44,299 nucleotides of DNA from an uncultured Alphaproteobacteria bacterium (GTDB lineage: Bacteria > Pseudomonadota > Alphaproteobacteria > Geminicoccales > Geminicoccaceae): NCBI GenBank assembly GCA_937995535.1, contig CALKJU010000093.1, forward strand, positions 1 to 44,299. Direction: 5' to 3'. A program made the translations under genes and the position numbers. The notes beneath the pieces are model-generated. The model saw only the letters and a list, made by a program, of their open reading frames with translations. It made no database searches and had not been told where the DNA came from. Position 1 is the first letter of the stretch. Each line of letters opens with the position of its first letter. Of the stretch, positions 1-9,095 are shown piece after piece.

Positions 1-1
1 G

Positions 2-1351
2 CTAGGCGACCGCCTCGTCCTCGAGGCCGGCGGCGGCAAGCGCCGCGCGTTGCCGACGGTCGAGCGCGTCGACGTCGAAGCCCTCGATCAGGTCCATGAA
101 CAGGCGGTGCCAGTTCACCTCGGCGCGCAAGTGCAGGAAGACCCCGCCGAGGCCGATCGCGGCACGGTCCATGAACACGAACTCGCGCGGCGGCATGACC
201 CCGCCGGCCTCGCGCAGCCGCTGCGCGACCCGGATCGCGACCCGGCGGCCTTCGTGGCTGGTGTTGGTCTCCTCGATCGGCCGCGATCGGTCCTCCATCA
301 ATGGACCGTAGAGAAACCGGGCCCATTCGTTGAGGATGTCGATCAGCTCGTCGCCGAGGTCCTTGAAGCCCCAGATCTCGTAGGCCGAGACGGCGAGGTC
401 GCGGTCCTCGCGGACGAGTGCCCAGTAGAGATCGATCACGCCCTTGACGAACCGCGCCGGAAAGATCCGGATGCAGCCGAAGTCGAGGAGATTGATGTCG
501 AGGTCCGGCCGGACGGTGTAGTTGCCGAGATGCGGGTCACCGTGGATCACGCCGTAGTCGTAGAAGGGCCGGTACCAGGCGCGGAACATGTTCAGCGCAA
601 GTTTGTCCCGTGTGGCTTGGTCTTCATCCTTCATGCTCAGCAGCGGCACACCGTCGAGCCAAGTCATGGTCAGAAGCCGTCGGGTCGACAGCTCGCTGAT
701 CACCTCGGGCACGTGGACGTGCGGTTCGGCCGCGAGCATCGCGCGATACAGCGCCATGTGGCGGCCCTCGCGGGCATAGTCGAGCTCCTCGCGCAGCCGC
801 GCCTGGATCTCCTCGTAGATGCGCGTCGGGTCGATCGAGCTGTCGTAGCGCTTGTAGATCGCGAAGATCACCCGGAGCTGCTGCAGGTCGGCCTCGACGG
901 CGGCCTCGATCGCCGGGTACTGCAGCTTGCAGGCGACCGCCCGGCCGTCGTGCAGGGTGGCGCGATGGACCTGGCCCAACGAAGCTGCCGCCGCGGCGTC
1001 GAAGTCGAACTCGGCGAAGCGCGCGCGCCATTCGGGGCCCAGCTCGGCGGCCATCCGCCGGCGCACGAAGGGCTTGCCCATCGGCGGCGCGTTGCTCTGC
1101 AGCTGGGCCAGCTCGGCCGCATACTCGGCCGGCAGGGCGTCCGGGATGGTGGCCATCATCTGCGCCACCTTCATGAGTGGGCCCTTCAGCCCACCGAGCG
1201 CCTCCCGCAGATCGGTGGCATGGGCGAGGCGATCGAAGCCCCGCCCCATGAGTCGCGCGCCGGCGATCCGCGCCGCCTGCCCGGCCATCGTCGTGCCGAC
1301 CTGGGCGTACCGCCCGAGCCGACCGACCAGGGTGTTCTCGACTTCCGCCAC
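2..1351 (-). CDS. AarF/ABC1/UbiB-family atypical kinase
   Basis: 449-residue member of the ABC1/ADCK/UbiB family, atypical kinases that in characterised members support ubiquinone synthesis or lipid homeostasis. Seen in the sequence: the family-specific N-terminal segment LMKVAQMMATIPDALP in the KxGQ region (about residues 58-75), an alanine-rich loop AAAASLGQVHRA replacing the usual glycine-rich loop, the ATP-site lysine in VACKLQYP, the catalytic-loop motif VIHGDPHLGNY and the metal-binding LLDFGCIRIF. Start is GTG at 1349-1351, three bases after the stop of the upstream pepF gene, so the two are probably cotranscribed. The Shine-Dalgarno is weak, so the start is not certain. Stop TAG is at the window edge. 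The substrate cannot be read from sequence, and no ubiquinone genes are adjacent. Confidence 0.9.
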   Translation of the reverse strand: MAEVENTLVGRLGRYAQVGTTMAGQAARIAGARLMGRGFDRLAHATDLREALGGLKGPLMKVAQMMATIPDALPAEYAAELAQLQSNAPPMGKPFVRRRMAAELGPEWRARFAEFDFDAAAAASLGQVHRATLHDGRAVACKLQYPAIEAAVEADLQQLRVIFAIYKRYDSSIDPTRIYEEIQARLREELDYAREGRHMALYRAMLAAEPHVHVPEVISELSTRRLLTMTWLDGVPLLSMKDEDQATRDKLALNMFRAWYRPFYDYGVIHGDPHLGNYTVRPDLDINLLDFGCIRIFPARFVKGVIDLYWALVREDRDLAVSAYEIWGFKDLGDELIDILNEWARFLYGPLMEDRSRPIEETNTSHEGRRVAIRVAQRLREAGGVMPPREFVFMDRAAIGLGGVFLHLRAEVNWHRLFMDLIEGFDVDALDRRQRAALAAAGLEDEAVA

Positions 1352-1354
1352 GCG

Positions 1355-3181
1355 TCAGATCCGCCCGGCCAGGGCGGTTTCCAGCTCGTCGATGAGCCCG
1401 TCGAGCACGCCCAGACCCTGGTCCCAGAAGGTCGGATCGGTCGCATCGAGGCCGAACGGGGCCAGCAGCTCCTTGTGCCGCAGCGTGCCGCCGGCGCGCA
1501 GCAGCTCAAGATAGCGCGGCTCGAAGCCGTCGGGCTGCCGCCGGTAGACCGCGTAGAGCGAATTCACCAGGCAGTCGCCGAAGGCGTAGGCATAGACGTA
1601 GAACGGCACGTGGATGAAATGGGGGATGTAGCTCCAGTAGATGCGGTATTCGTCGGGCAGCTCGAAGGCCGGGCCGAGGCTCTCGCCCTGCACCGCCATC
1701 CACAGCTCGCCCAGCTCATCGACGGTCAGCTCAGCCGTGCGCCGCGCCTCGTGCACGCGCCGTTCGAACTCGACGAACGCGATCTGCCGGACGACCGTGT
1801 TGAGCATGTCCTCGATCTTGGCGGCGAGCAGCACCCGCCGCCGGACCGGGTCGGTCTCCGCGTCGAGCAACGCCCGGAAGGTGAGCTGCTCGCCGAACAC
1901 CGACGCGGTCTCGGCGAGCGTCAGGGGAGTGCTCGACATGAGGGGCCCCTGCTCGGCGGCGAGCACCTGGTGCACACCGTGGCCCAGCTCATGCGCGAGC
2001 GTCATCACGTCCCGGTTGCGGCCCTGATAGTTCATGAGAACGTAGGGGTGCGCGCTGGGCACGGTCGGATGGCAGAAGGCGCCACTGTCCTTGCCCGGCC
2101 GGAGCTGCGCGTCGATCCAGCTCCTGGCGAAGAACCTGTCGACGATCCCGGCAAGCGTCGGCGAGAAGCTGCGATAGGCGTCGAGCACGATCACCTTGGC
2201 CTCGGACCAGGGCCGGCGCGTGTCGCTGTCCTCTGGCAGGGGCGCGTTGCGGTCGTAGTAGGCCAGCCGTTCGAGGCCCATCCAGCGCGCCTTGAGCGCG
2301 TAATAGCGATGCGAGAGGCGCGGATAGGCAGCACGGACCGCGGCGATCAGCGCGTCCACCACCGCGTCCTCGACGTGATTGGCGAGGTTGCGCGCTGAGA
2401 TCGGGCGCTCGAACTTGCGCCAGCCGTCCTCGATTTGCTTTTCCTTGGCCAGCGTATTGGTGATGCGCGCGAACAGCCGGGCGTTGCGGCCGAGCACCTC
2501 GCTGATCGAATGCCCGGCGGCGCGCCGGCGCTCGCGGTCCTTGTCGGACAGCGCGTCGAAGATCTCGGCCGAGGTCAGCTCGCGCCCGTCGAGCGGGAAG
2601 CGCAGCGCTGCGACGGTCTCGTCGAACAGCCGCACCCACGCGGCGCGCCCGACGACGTATTTCTCGTGCAGGACCTTCTCGACCTCGTCGGCGAGCTGAT
2701 GCGGCCGGTAGGCGCGCGTGTCGCGCAGCCAGGGCCGGAACCGTGCCAGCGCCGGCGACTGCGCGAGCTTGGCCTCGAGCACCTCGTCCTCGAGCTTGTT
2801 GATCTCAAGGGTGACGAACAGGAGCATCGTCCAGATCGCGTTGGTACGCTCCTGGATGCTCTGGAAGAACCGGCCGACGATCTGATCGTTACGATCGGCG
2901 GCGAAGCGCAACTGGGCATAGGAGGAGACGCGTCCGAGCCGATCGTCCAGCGCCTCGTAGCGTTCCAGCATGGTGGCCAGCGCGTCACCTGACAGCCCGG
3001 CGAGGCGGCCCTGATGCTCGCGCGCAAGCGCCTGCGCCTCGCCCTCAGCCCAGGCGAGGTCGGCCTCGATCCGCGGATCCTCGGGCGAGGCGTAAAGGTC
3101 GCTCAGATCCCAAGTCGGCCCCTGGTCGCCGGGCCGCAAGCTCGTGCTGGCCGCCTCGCTCGCCGCCATCGTCCGCCGCAT
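1355..3181 (-). CDS. pepF: Oligoendopeptidase F (M3 family metallopeptidase)
   Basis: 608-residue cytoplasmic zinc peptidase of family M3, which degrades short peptides. The zinc motif HELGH is at residues 397-401 (LAHELGHGVHQ), and the third ligand glutamate lies in ETASVFGEQ about 23 residues later, as expected for M3. A PepF N-terminal helical domain precedes it. The open frame extends to 3409, but ATG at 3179-3181 is preferred: AAGGAG lies 5-6 bases upstream and the length then matches the family (about 600). ATG at 3167-3169 is a second possibility. It is divergent from the acyl-CoA synthetase gene (133 bp between) and is followed almost directly by the AarF-like gene. An AT-rich patch near 3208-3215 may contain its -10 element. 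Confidence 0.93.
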   Translation of the reverse strand: MRRTMAASEAASTSLRPGDQGPTWDLSDLYASPEDPRIEADLAWAEGEAQALAREHQGRLAGLSGDALATMLERYEALDDRLGRVSSYAQLRFAADRNDQIVGRFFQSIQERTNAIWTMLLFVTLEINKLEDEVLEAKLAQSPALARFRPWLRDTRAYRPHQLADEVEKVLHEKYVVGRAAWVRLFDETVAALRFPLDGRELTSAEIFDALSDKDRERRRAAGHSISEVLGRNARLFARITNTLAKEKQIEDGWRKFERPISARNLANHVEDAVVDALIAAVRAAYPRLSHRYYALKARWMGLERLAYYDRNAPLPEDSDTRRPWSEAKVIVLDAYRSFSPTLAGIVDRFFARSWIDAQLRPGKDSGAFCHPTVPSAHPYVLMNYQGRNRDVMTLAHELGHGVHQVLAAEQGPLMSSTPLTLAETASVFGEQLTFRALLDAETDPVRRRVLLAAKIEDMLNTVVRQIAFVEFERRVHEARRTAELTVDELGELWMAVQGESLGPAFELPDEYRIYWSYIPHFIHVPFYVYAYAFGDCLVNSLYAVYRRQPDGFEPRYLELLRAGGTLRHKELLAPFGLDATDPTFWDQGLGVLDGLIDELETALAGRI

Positions 3182-3314
3182 TCTCGCTCCTTCCCGCTCT
3201 CCGCTGGGTATATTGGGGCGGACGCTGGGACGATCCAGGATCGGCCAGTGCTTGTCGGACCCGGCGGCGGAGTCTAGGTGCCGAGCAGGCAAGCCATTGG
3301 CGGGTGAATCGAAC

Positions 3315-5117
3315 ATGGCGGCGCCGGATCTCGGGCCCAACCTGGCGCAGCTGTTTCTCCGCCGGGCCGGCGAGCGGGGCGATCGGCCGATGCTCTGGGC
3401 CAAGAGCAACGGCGTCTACCACCCGTGGAGCTGGAGCCGGGTCGAGGCGGAATCGGGTGCGATCGCCGCGACCCTGGTCGACGCCGGGCTCGACCCTGGT
3501 GACCGGGTGCTGCTGGTCGCCGAAAACCGGCCCGAGTGGTGTATCGCCGACCTCGCCATCCTCCGTGCCGGTGGCATCACGGTTCCCGCCTACACGACCA
3601 ACACCACCGAGGATCACCGCTTCCTGCTGGAGCACAGCGAGGCGCGGTTCGTCATCTGCTCGGGACCAGCGCTGGCCAAGCGGCTGATGCCGGCGGTCGC
3701 CCAGGCGCCGCAGGTGCGCCTCGTGCTCTTCATGGAGCCGGCGGAAGGCTGGGCGGTGCCGACGGCCGTGCTGGCGCCGTGGGCCGAGGCGGTGCGGCAC
3801 GGCCTGAGCCTGCCGCAGGTCGATCGTGCCCGCAGCCTCGGCCCGGACGACATCGCCTGCTTCATCTACACCTCGGGGACCGGTGGCCGGCCCAAGGGGG
3901 TGATGCTCAGCCACCGCAACATCATGGCCAACCTGCGCGGCGCCTGGGGCGTGCTGGAGCGGCTCGGCCCGCTCGACGACTCGGTATTCCTCTCGTTCCT
4001 GCCGCTCAGCCATGCCTACGAGCACACTGCCGGCCAGTTCCTGCCGATCGCCATCGGCGGGCAGATCTACTACGCGGAGGGCGTCGAGGCCCTGAGCGCC
4101 AATCTCGTCGAGGCCAAACCACACATCCTGCCCTGCGTGCCGCGCCTCTACGAGGTGATGCGGCAGCGGATCCTGCACGCGGTCGACCGCCAGGGCGGGT
4201 TGCGGGCGCGGCTGTTCCACAAGGCGGTCGAGCTGGGTATGCGGCGCTACGAGCGCGGCCGGCTCGGACCGATCGAGGGCCTGCTCGATCGCCTGCTCGA
4301 CAAGGTGGTCCGCGACAAGGCGCGGGCGCGCTTCGGCGGCCGCCTGCGGGCGCTCGTCTCGGGCGGTGCGCCACTCAGCTACGAGGTCGGGCTGTTCTTC
4401 ACCGCGCTCGGACTGCCGGTCGCCCAGGGCTACGGCCAGACCGAGGCGGCGCCGCTGATCAGCGTCAACCCGCCCTGGCGGGTCAAGCTGCGCACGGTCG
4501 GGCCGCCGGTCGACGGGGTCGAGGTGCGGATCGCCGAGGACGGCGAGATCCTCGTCCGTGGCGAACTGGTGATGCCCGGCTACTGGAAGGATCCGGACGC
4601 CACCGCGGCGGTGCTGCGCGACGGCTGGCTGCACACCGGCGACATCGGCGAGCTCGACGCCGATGGCTACCTCACCATCACCGACCGCAAGAAGGACATG
4701 ATCGTGCTGTCCGGCGGTGACAATGTCGCGCCGCAGCGCGTCGAAGGCCTGCTGCTGCTGGAGAGCGAGATCGTCCAGGCGGCGGTCTTCGGCGATCGCC
4801 GCCCCTATCTCGTGGCGCTGCTCGTTCCCAGCCCCGAGCTGGTCAAGAGCGTGGCGCGCGAGCTCGGTGTGGACCCGGACCTCGCACGCCTCGCCGGCCA
4901 CGACGCGCTGCGGCGTCGCCTCGCCGCCGCCGTCGGCCGGGCCAACGCCAAGCTTTCGACCATCCACCGGGTGCGCCGCTTCGCAGTCCTGCCCGAGCCC
5001 TGCACGGTCGACAACGGGCTCATGACCCCGACCCTCAAGCTCAAGCGGCACCGCTTGCGCGACACCTATCACGACCTGCTGGAGGGGCTCTACGCCCACG
5101 GCCGCAAGGACGACTGA
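3315..5117 (+). CDS. fadD: AMP-dependent long-chain acyl-CoA synthetase
   Basis: 600-residue adenylate-forming enzyme that activates a fatty acid to acyl-AMP and then acyl-CoA. Visible motifs: P-loop-like YTSGTGGRPKG (residues 185-195), GYGQTEAAPL in the A5 region, the LHTGDIGELDADGY core with TDRKKDMIVLSGG (A7/A8) and a C-terminal catalytic lysine region TPTLKLKRH. The long linker and length fit the FACS/AcsM-like long-chain branch better than acetyl-CoA synthetases; chain length cannot be read. ATG 3315 is chosen because the protein begins there like its homologues, although no good Shine-Dalgarno is visible. It could be called AMP-binding protein without further precision; the fadD symbol is at family level only. 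Confidence 0.88.
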   Translation: MAAPDLGPNLAQLFLRRAGERGDRPMLWAKSNGVYHPWSWSRVEAESGAIAATLVDAGLDPGDRVLLVAENRPEWCIADLAILRAGGITVPAYTTNTTEDHRFLLEHSEARFVICSGPALAKRLMPAVAQAPQVRLVLFMEPAEGWAVPTAVLAPWAEAVRHGLSLPQVDRARSLGPDDIACFIYTSGTGGRPKGVMLSHRNIMANLRGAWGVLERLGPLDDSVFLSFLPLSHAYEHTAGQFLPIAIGGQIYYAEGVEALSANLVEAKPHILPCVPRLYEVMRQRILHAVDRQGGLRARLFHKAVELGMRRYERGRLGPIEGLLDRLLDKVVRDKARARFGGRLRALVSGGAPLSYEVGLFFTALGLPVAQGYGQTEAAPLISVNPPWRVKLRTVGPPVDGVEVRIAEDGEILVRGELVMPGYWKDPDATAAVLRDGWLHTGDIGELDADGYLTITDRKKDMIVLSGGDNVAPQRVEGLLLLESEIVQAAVFGDRRPYLVALLVPSPELVKSVARELGVDPDLARLAGHDALRRRLAAAVGRANAKLSTIHRVRRFAVLPEPCTVDNGLMTPTLKLKRHRLRDTYHDLLEGLYAHGRKDD

Positions 5118-5123
5118 GCCGGC

Positions 5124-5142
5124 CCGGCTCCTAGCGAGCCGG
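5124..5142 (+). terminator. Possible terminator hairpin after the acyl-CoA synthetase
   Basis: Perfect 7-bp inverted repeat CCGGCTC/GAGCCGG with a 5-base loop, beginning 7 bases after the stop codon at 5115-5117. It lacks a proper T-run (followed by TCTCGATCGGTTCTTG), so it may be Rho-assisted or merely an RNA 3' stabiliser. Confidence 0.35.
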
Positions 5143-5155
5143 TCTCGATCGGTTC

Positions 5156-5171
5156 TTGACCGGCTGGTCAG
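5156..5171 (+). promoter_or_regulatory. RutR-like operator upstream of preTA
   Basis: The sequence TTGACCGGCTGGTCAG matches the RutR consensus TTGACCA-N2-TGGTCAA at 12 of 14 defined positions, the two differences being symmetrical (A to G on both outer flanks of each half). It lies 87 bases before the preferred preT start codon, in the only intergenic gap that can hold the preTA promoter. RutR is the TetR-family uracil/thymine sensor of pyrimidine degradation in proteobacteria. That pairing with preTA is established biology; binding here is inference. No rutR gene is in the window. Confidence 0.6.
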
Positions 5172-5257
5172 GAAATGACTAGCGTCGGTGTCAAGTCCGG
5201 AGGAACGGCCGGCGACCCGCATCGGCTACCGGGCGCACAACGAGAGGGGTGGTGCCG

Positions 5258-6604
5258 ATGGCCGACGCGCCGGCGATCGCCTCGGGGCTGTTGCCCCCGG
5301 AGGCCTACGCCGCCAACTTCGACGACCTTAATCCCCCGCTCGACCGCCGGGCGGCGCTCGTCGAGGCCAGCCGCTGCTACTTCTGCCACGATGCGCCGTG
5401 CATCGCGGCCTGCCCCACGGGGATCGACATCCCGGCCTTCATCCGCGGCATCCAAACCGACAATGTAAAGGGTGCCGCGCTCGAGATCCTCGAGGCCAAC
5501 ATCATGGGCGGCGCCTGCGCCCGGGTCTGCCCGACCGAGATCCTTTGCGAAGGCGCCTGCGTGCGCACCGCGCAGGAGGGCAAGCCGGTCAAGATCGGCC
5601 TGCTGCAGCGCTACGCCACGGACTGGCTGTTCGACCGCGAGCTGCAGCCCTTCACCCGCGAACCATCGACCGGCAAGCGCGTCGCGGTGGTCGGCGCCGG
5701 CCCCGCCGGCCTCGCCTGCGCCCATGCGCTGGCGCGCAGGGGCCATGACGTCGTCGTGCTGGAGAAGCGCGCGAAGGGCGGCGGCCTCAACGAGTACGGC
5801 ATCGCCGCCTACAAGGTCGCCCACGACTTCGCGCAGAAGGAAGTGGCGTTCATCCTCGGCATCGGCGGGATCGAGCTGCGCACCGGCGTCGAACTCGGTC
5901 GCGATGTTCATCTGGCCGACCTGCGCCGCGAGTTCGACGCCGTGTTCCTCGCCATCGGCCTCGGCGCGGTCAATGCCCTCAAGGTCCCGGGAGAGGACCT
6001 CGCCGGGGTGCTGAACGCGGTCGACTACATCGAGGCCCTGCGCCAGGCCGAGGACAAGGCGGCGCTGCCGGTCGGCCGCGACATCGTGGTCGTCGGCGGC
6101 GGCAACACGGCGATCGACATCGCCGTCCAGACGCGCCGGCTCGGCGCCGAGAACGTGACCATCGTCTACCGTCGCGGGCCGGCGGAGATGAGCGCCACGG
6201 CGCACGAGCAGGAGGTGGCGCAGCTCAACGGGGTGCGCATCCGCCACTGGGCGCGCCCGGTGCGCCTGCTCGGCGACGGTCACGTGCGCGCGGTCGAGTT
6301 CGAGTACACGCGCCTCGACGAGCGTGGCCGCCTCGCCGGCACCGGCGAGACGTTCCACCTTGCGGCCGACATGGTGTTCAAGGCGATCGGCCAGCTCCTG
6401 TCGCCCGACGACCTCGACGGCGCAGGCGACGGGGTCGAGCTGGGCCGAGGCAAGATCACGATCGACGCCGACGGCACGACCTCGCTGCCCGGCGTGTTCG
6501 CCGGCGGCGACGCGGCCGCCCATGCCGGCCAGGACCTCACCGTGGTCGCGATCGAGGATGGCAAGCGCGCCGCCGCCGCGATCCACCGCTACCTGACGCG
6601 CTGA
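5258..6604 (+). CDS. preT: NAD-dependent dihydropyrimidine dehydrogenase, subunit PreT
   Basis: 448-residue flavoprotein resembling the glutamate synthase small subunit; with PreA it reduces uracil and thymine to dihydropyrimidines using NADH. The N-terminus has two Fe-S cysteine groups (CYFCHDAPCIAACPTGIDIP and GGACARVCPTEILCEGAC). Next come an FAD-binding GAGPAGLACAHALA about residue 145 and an NAD(P)H-binding GGGNTAIDIA about residue 285. The C-terminal FAD segment is PGVFAGGDAA. The frame is open from GTG 5249, but ATG 5258 has GAGG at a sensible distance and is preferred. It is 11 bases ahead of preA and clearly cotranscribed. A RutR-like operator lies upstream. A glutamate-synthase beta-like oxidoreductase is the fallback name; the preA neighbour settles it. 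Confidence 0.92.
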   Translation: MADAPAIASGLLPPEAYAANFDDLNPPLDRRAALVEASRCYFCHDAPCIAACPTGIDIPAFIRGIQTDNVKGAALEILEANIMGGACARVCPTEILCEGACVRTAQEGKPVKIGLLQRYATDWLFDRELQPFTREPSTGKRVAVVGAGPAGLACAHALARRGHDVVVLEKRAKGGGLNEYGIAAYKVAHDFAQKEVAFILGIGGIELRTGVELGRDVHLADLRREFDAVFLAIGLGAVNALKVPGEDLAGVLNAVDYIEALRQAEDKAALPVGRDIVVVGGGNTAIDIAVQTRRLGAENVTIVYRRGPAEMSATAHEQEVAQLNGVRIRHWARPVRLLGDGHVRAVEFEYTRLDERGRLAGTGETFHLAADMVFKAIGQLLSPDDLDGAGDGVELGRGKITIDADGTTSLPGVFAGGDAAAHAGQDLTVVAIEDGKRAAAAIHRYLTR

Positions 6605-6615
6605 GGAGGACCGTC

Positions 6616-7893
6616 ATGGCCGACCTTCGCTGCCAGATCGCCGGCGTCAGATCGCCCAACCCGTTCTGGCTCGCCTCCGCCCCGCCGACCGACAAGGAGT
6701 ACAATGTCGTCCGGGCGCTGCGCGCCGGCTGGGGTGGCGTGGTGTGGAAGACGCTCGGCGAGGACCCGCCGGTGGTCAACACGACCTCGCGTTATGGTGC
6801 CATCCACTTCCGCGGCCACCGCATGGCCGGCTTCAACAACATCGAGCTGATCACCGACCGGCCGCTCGAGGTCAACCTGCAGGAGATCAAACGGGTCAAG
6901 AAGGACTGGCCCGACCGGGCGATGATTGTGTCGCTCATGGTGCCTTGCACCGAGGAGAGCTGGAAGGCGATCCTCGAACGGGTCGAGTGGACCGAGGCCG
7001 ATGGCGTCGAGCTCAACTTCGGCTGCCCGCACGGGATGAGCGAGCGCGGCATGGGCTCGGCCGTCGGCCAAGTGCCCGAGTACATCGAAATGGTCGTGCG
7101 CTGGTGCAAGCAGCACACACGGATGCCGGTCTTCGTCAAGCTCACGCCGAATGTGACCAACATCCTGGCTCCGGCGCGCGCGGCCAGGAAGGGCGGCGCC
7201 GACGCCGTGTCGCTCATCAACACGATCAACTCGATCACCGGTGTCGACCTCGACCGGATGGCGCCGTTGCCGACCGTCAACGGCAAGGGCGCGCATGGCG
7301 GCTATTGCGGTCCGGCGGTCAAGCCGATCGCGCTCTGCATGGTCGGTGAGATCGCCAAGGACCCGGAGTGCCGCGGCCTCCCGATCTCCGGCATCGGCGG
7401 CATCGAGACGTGGCGGGACGCGGCCGAGTTCATCAGCCTCGGCGCGGGCTCGGTGCAGGTCTGCACCGCGGCCATGCATTACGGCTTCAAGATCGTGAAG
7501 GACATGATCTCGGGCCTCGACAACTGGATGGACGAGAAGGGCTACCGCTCGCTCGACGACTTCCGCGGCGCGGCGGCCCGCAACTACACCGACTGGGGCC
7601 AACTCGATATCAACTACGAGATCGTCGCCAAGATCGACCAGGATCTGTGCATCAAGTGCGGGCTGTGCCACATCGCCTGCGAGGACACCTCGCACCAAGC
7701 GATCGCCGCGATCCGCGACAACGGTGCCAAGCGTTACGAGGTGATCGACGCGGAGTGCGTCGGCTGCAATCTGTGCCTGCACGTCTGCCCGGTCGAGGGC
7801 TGCATCACCATGGTCCCGGTCGAGAACGGCAAGCCCTACATGACCTGGGCCGAGGACCCCCGCAACCCGCAGAACCTCAAGGCGGCGGAGTAG
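6616..7893 (+). CDS. preA: NAD-dependent dihydropyrimidine dehydrogenase, catalytic subunit PreA
   Basis: 425-residue FMN- and Fe-S-containing catalytic subunit of the bacterial dihydropyrimidine dehydrogenase, first step of reductive uracil/thymine breakdown. Residues 1 to about 320 form a dihydroorotate-dehydrogenase-like TIM barrel with the substrate/active-site segment LNFGCPHGMSERGMG and the FMN-binding GIGGIETWRDAAEF. The C-terminus carries a two-cluster ferredoxin domain (CIKCGLCHIAC and CVGCNLCLHVCP). A strong AGGAGG Shine-Dalgarno precedes ATG 6616. The later pathway enzymes (dihydropyrimidinase, beta-ureidopropionase) are not in the window, so they must lie elsewhere. The convergent ABC importer downstream may or may not be connected. 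Confidence 0.94.
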   Translation: MADLRCQIAGVRSPNPFWLASAPPTDKEYNVVRALRAGWGGVVWKTLGEDPPVVNTTSRYGAIHFRGHRMAGFNNIELITDRPLEVNLQEIKRVKKDWPDRAMIVSLMVPCTEESWKAILERVEWTEADGVELNFGCPHGMSERGMGSAVGQVPEYIEMVVRWCKQHTRMPVFVKLTPNVTNILAPARAARKGGADAVSLINTINSITGVDLDRMAPLPTVNGKGAHGGYCGPAVKPIALCMVGEIAKDPECRGLPISGIGGIETWRDAAEFISLGAGSVQVCTAAMHYGFKIVKDMISGLDNWMDEKGYRSLDDFRGAAARNYTDWGQLDINYEIVAKIDQDLCIKCGLCHIACEDTSHQAIAAIRDNGAKRYEVIDAECVGCNLCLHVCPVEGCITMVPVENGKPYMTWAEDPRNPQNLKAAE

Positions 7894-7899
7894 CGGGCG

Positions 7900-7930
7900 G
7901 ACCGACGGCGCGTAACACGCCGACTCGGTC
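7900..7930. terminator. Hairpin between convergent preA and ABC ATPase genes
   Basis: Nested inverted repeat: outer arms GACCGA (7900-7905) and TCGGTC (7925-7930) pair perfectly, and an inner GGCG(C)GT/ACGCC stem closes on AAC. It begins 7 bases after the preA stop and lies 60 bases from the end of the convergent gene, a typical position for a bidirectional terminator. There is no T-run, so the call is tentative. Confidence 0.4.
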
Positions 7931-7990
7931 GCGGCTCATCGCCCGCGCTCCGCCAAAGCGGTCGATACCCGACGCGCCGAGCGCGGAGCT

Positions 7991-9088
7991 TCAGTCGGTC
8001 AGCAGGATCGCGTCGGCGGGATCGAAGCCAAGCCACACCGGCTGGCCGGCAGCGAGGCCCGCCGCGGTGCTGCGGGTGGCGTTGTGGTGGGTCACGGTGA
8101 CCCGCTCGCCATCGCCGAGGCGCACATAGACTTGGCTCGTGTCGCCGAAATAGGCGAGCTGCTCGACGAGGCCACTGAGCCGCGCGCCCTGCGCCTCGGG
8201 CCGCGCCGTGAAGAGGCGCAGCTTCTCGGGGCGGACGGCGAGTGTCGCGGGGCCGCGCGGCGGCGTGTGGTCGACCGGGACCTGCAGCGCGCCGACGCCC
8301 TTGACCTCGAGCTGAGCGTGCCCGTTGTCCGCCGCGCGGACCTGCGCCTCGAACAGGTTCATGGCGCCGATGAAGCCGGCGACGAAGCGGCAGTTGGGCT
8401 GCTCGTAGAGTTCCCGCGGCGGCGCAATCTGCAGGATCCGGCCCTTCTCCATGACCGCGATGCGGTCGGCCATCGAGAGCGCCTCCTCCTGGTCGTGGGT
8501 GACCACGATGAAGGTGATCCCGACCTCGTGCTGCAGGCGGACCAGCTCGAGCTGCATCTCCTCGCGCAACTTCTTGTCGAGCGCGGAAAGCGGCTCGTCG
8601 AGCAGCAGGACCTTGGGCCGCTTGACCAGCGCTCGGGCCAGCGCGACGCGCTGCCGCTGCCCGCCCGACATCTGGTCGGGCTTGCGGCCCTCGAGTCCGG
8701 TCAGGCGGACCATGGCCAGCGCATCGCGCACCCGCGGGCCGATCTCCGCCCGCGGCACGCCCGAGACCTTGAGACCGTAGGCGACGTTCTCGGCGACCGT
8801 CATGTGCGGGAAGACGGCGTAGGACTGGAACACCATGTTCACAGGCCGCCGATTGGGCGGCACGCGGCTCATCTCCTGACCGTCGATCAGGATGCTGCCT
8901 TCGGTCGGGCTCTCGAAGCCGGCGAGCATTCGCAGCAGCGTGGTCTTGCCACAGCCGGAGGGCCCGAGCAGGGCGAAGAAGGCGTTGGTCGGGATCTCCA
9001 GGTTGGTGCGCTCGACGGCGGTGAAGCTGCCGAAGCGCTTGGTGACGCCCTGCAGCTGGACGATGGCGGGCGTCGGTGTCGCGGACAT
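7991..9088 (-). CDS. potA: Polyamine-type ABC transporter ATP-binding protein
   Basis: 365-residue ABC ATPase of the PotA/MalK-like class with a C-terminal TOBE domain, energising import through the two permeases encoded just upstream. Seen: Walker A GPSGCGKTT (about residue 38), Q-loop VFQSYAVFPHM, signature MSGGQRQR, Walker B VLLLDEPLSALD and H-loop VVTHDQEEA. The TOBE region begins about residue 285. It is the last gene of a four-gene unit (binding protein, permease, permease, ATPase), 7 bases after the PotC-like stop. Substrate is assigned from the binding protein; putrescine/spermidine is most likely but other cationic solutes are possible. Confidence 0.85.
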   Translation of the reverse strand: MSATPTPAIVQLQGVTKRFGSFTAVERTNLEIPTNAFFALLGPSGCGKTTLLRMLAGFESPTEGSILIDGQEMSRVPPNRRPVNMVFQSYAVFPHMTVAENVAYGLKVSGVPRAEIGPRVRDALAMVRLTGLEGRKPDQMSGGQRQRVALARALVKRPKVLLLDEPLSALDKKLREEMQLELVRLQHEVGITFIVVTHDQEEALSMADRIAVMEKGRILQIAPPRELYEQPNCRFVAGFIGAMNLFEAQVRAADNGHAQLEVKGVGALQVPVDHTPPRGPATLAVRPEKLRLFTARPEAQGARLSGLVEQLAYFGDTSQVYVRLGDGERVTVTHHNATRSTAAGLAAGQPVWLGFDPADAILLTD

Positions 9089-9095
9089 CGGGCGG

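Noticed and set aside
50..2398. A 782-codon open frame on the plus strand antisense to the AarF-like and pepF genes
   Set aside because: It is a by-product of GC-rich codon bias: low-complexity composition without a recognisable domain or ribosome binding site, while both antisense genes have full catalytic motifs.
3045..5222. A 725-codon minus-strand open frame antisense to the acyl-CoA synthetase
   Set aside because: Same artefact; it lacks motifs and the opposite strand encodes a complete adenylate-forming enzyme.
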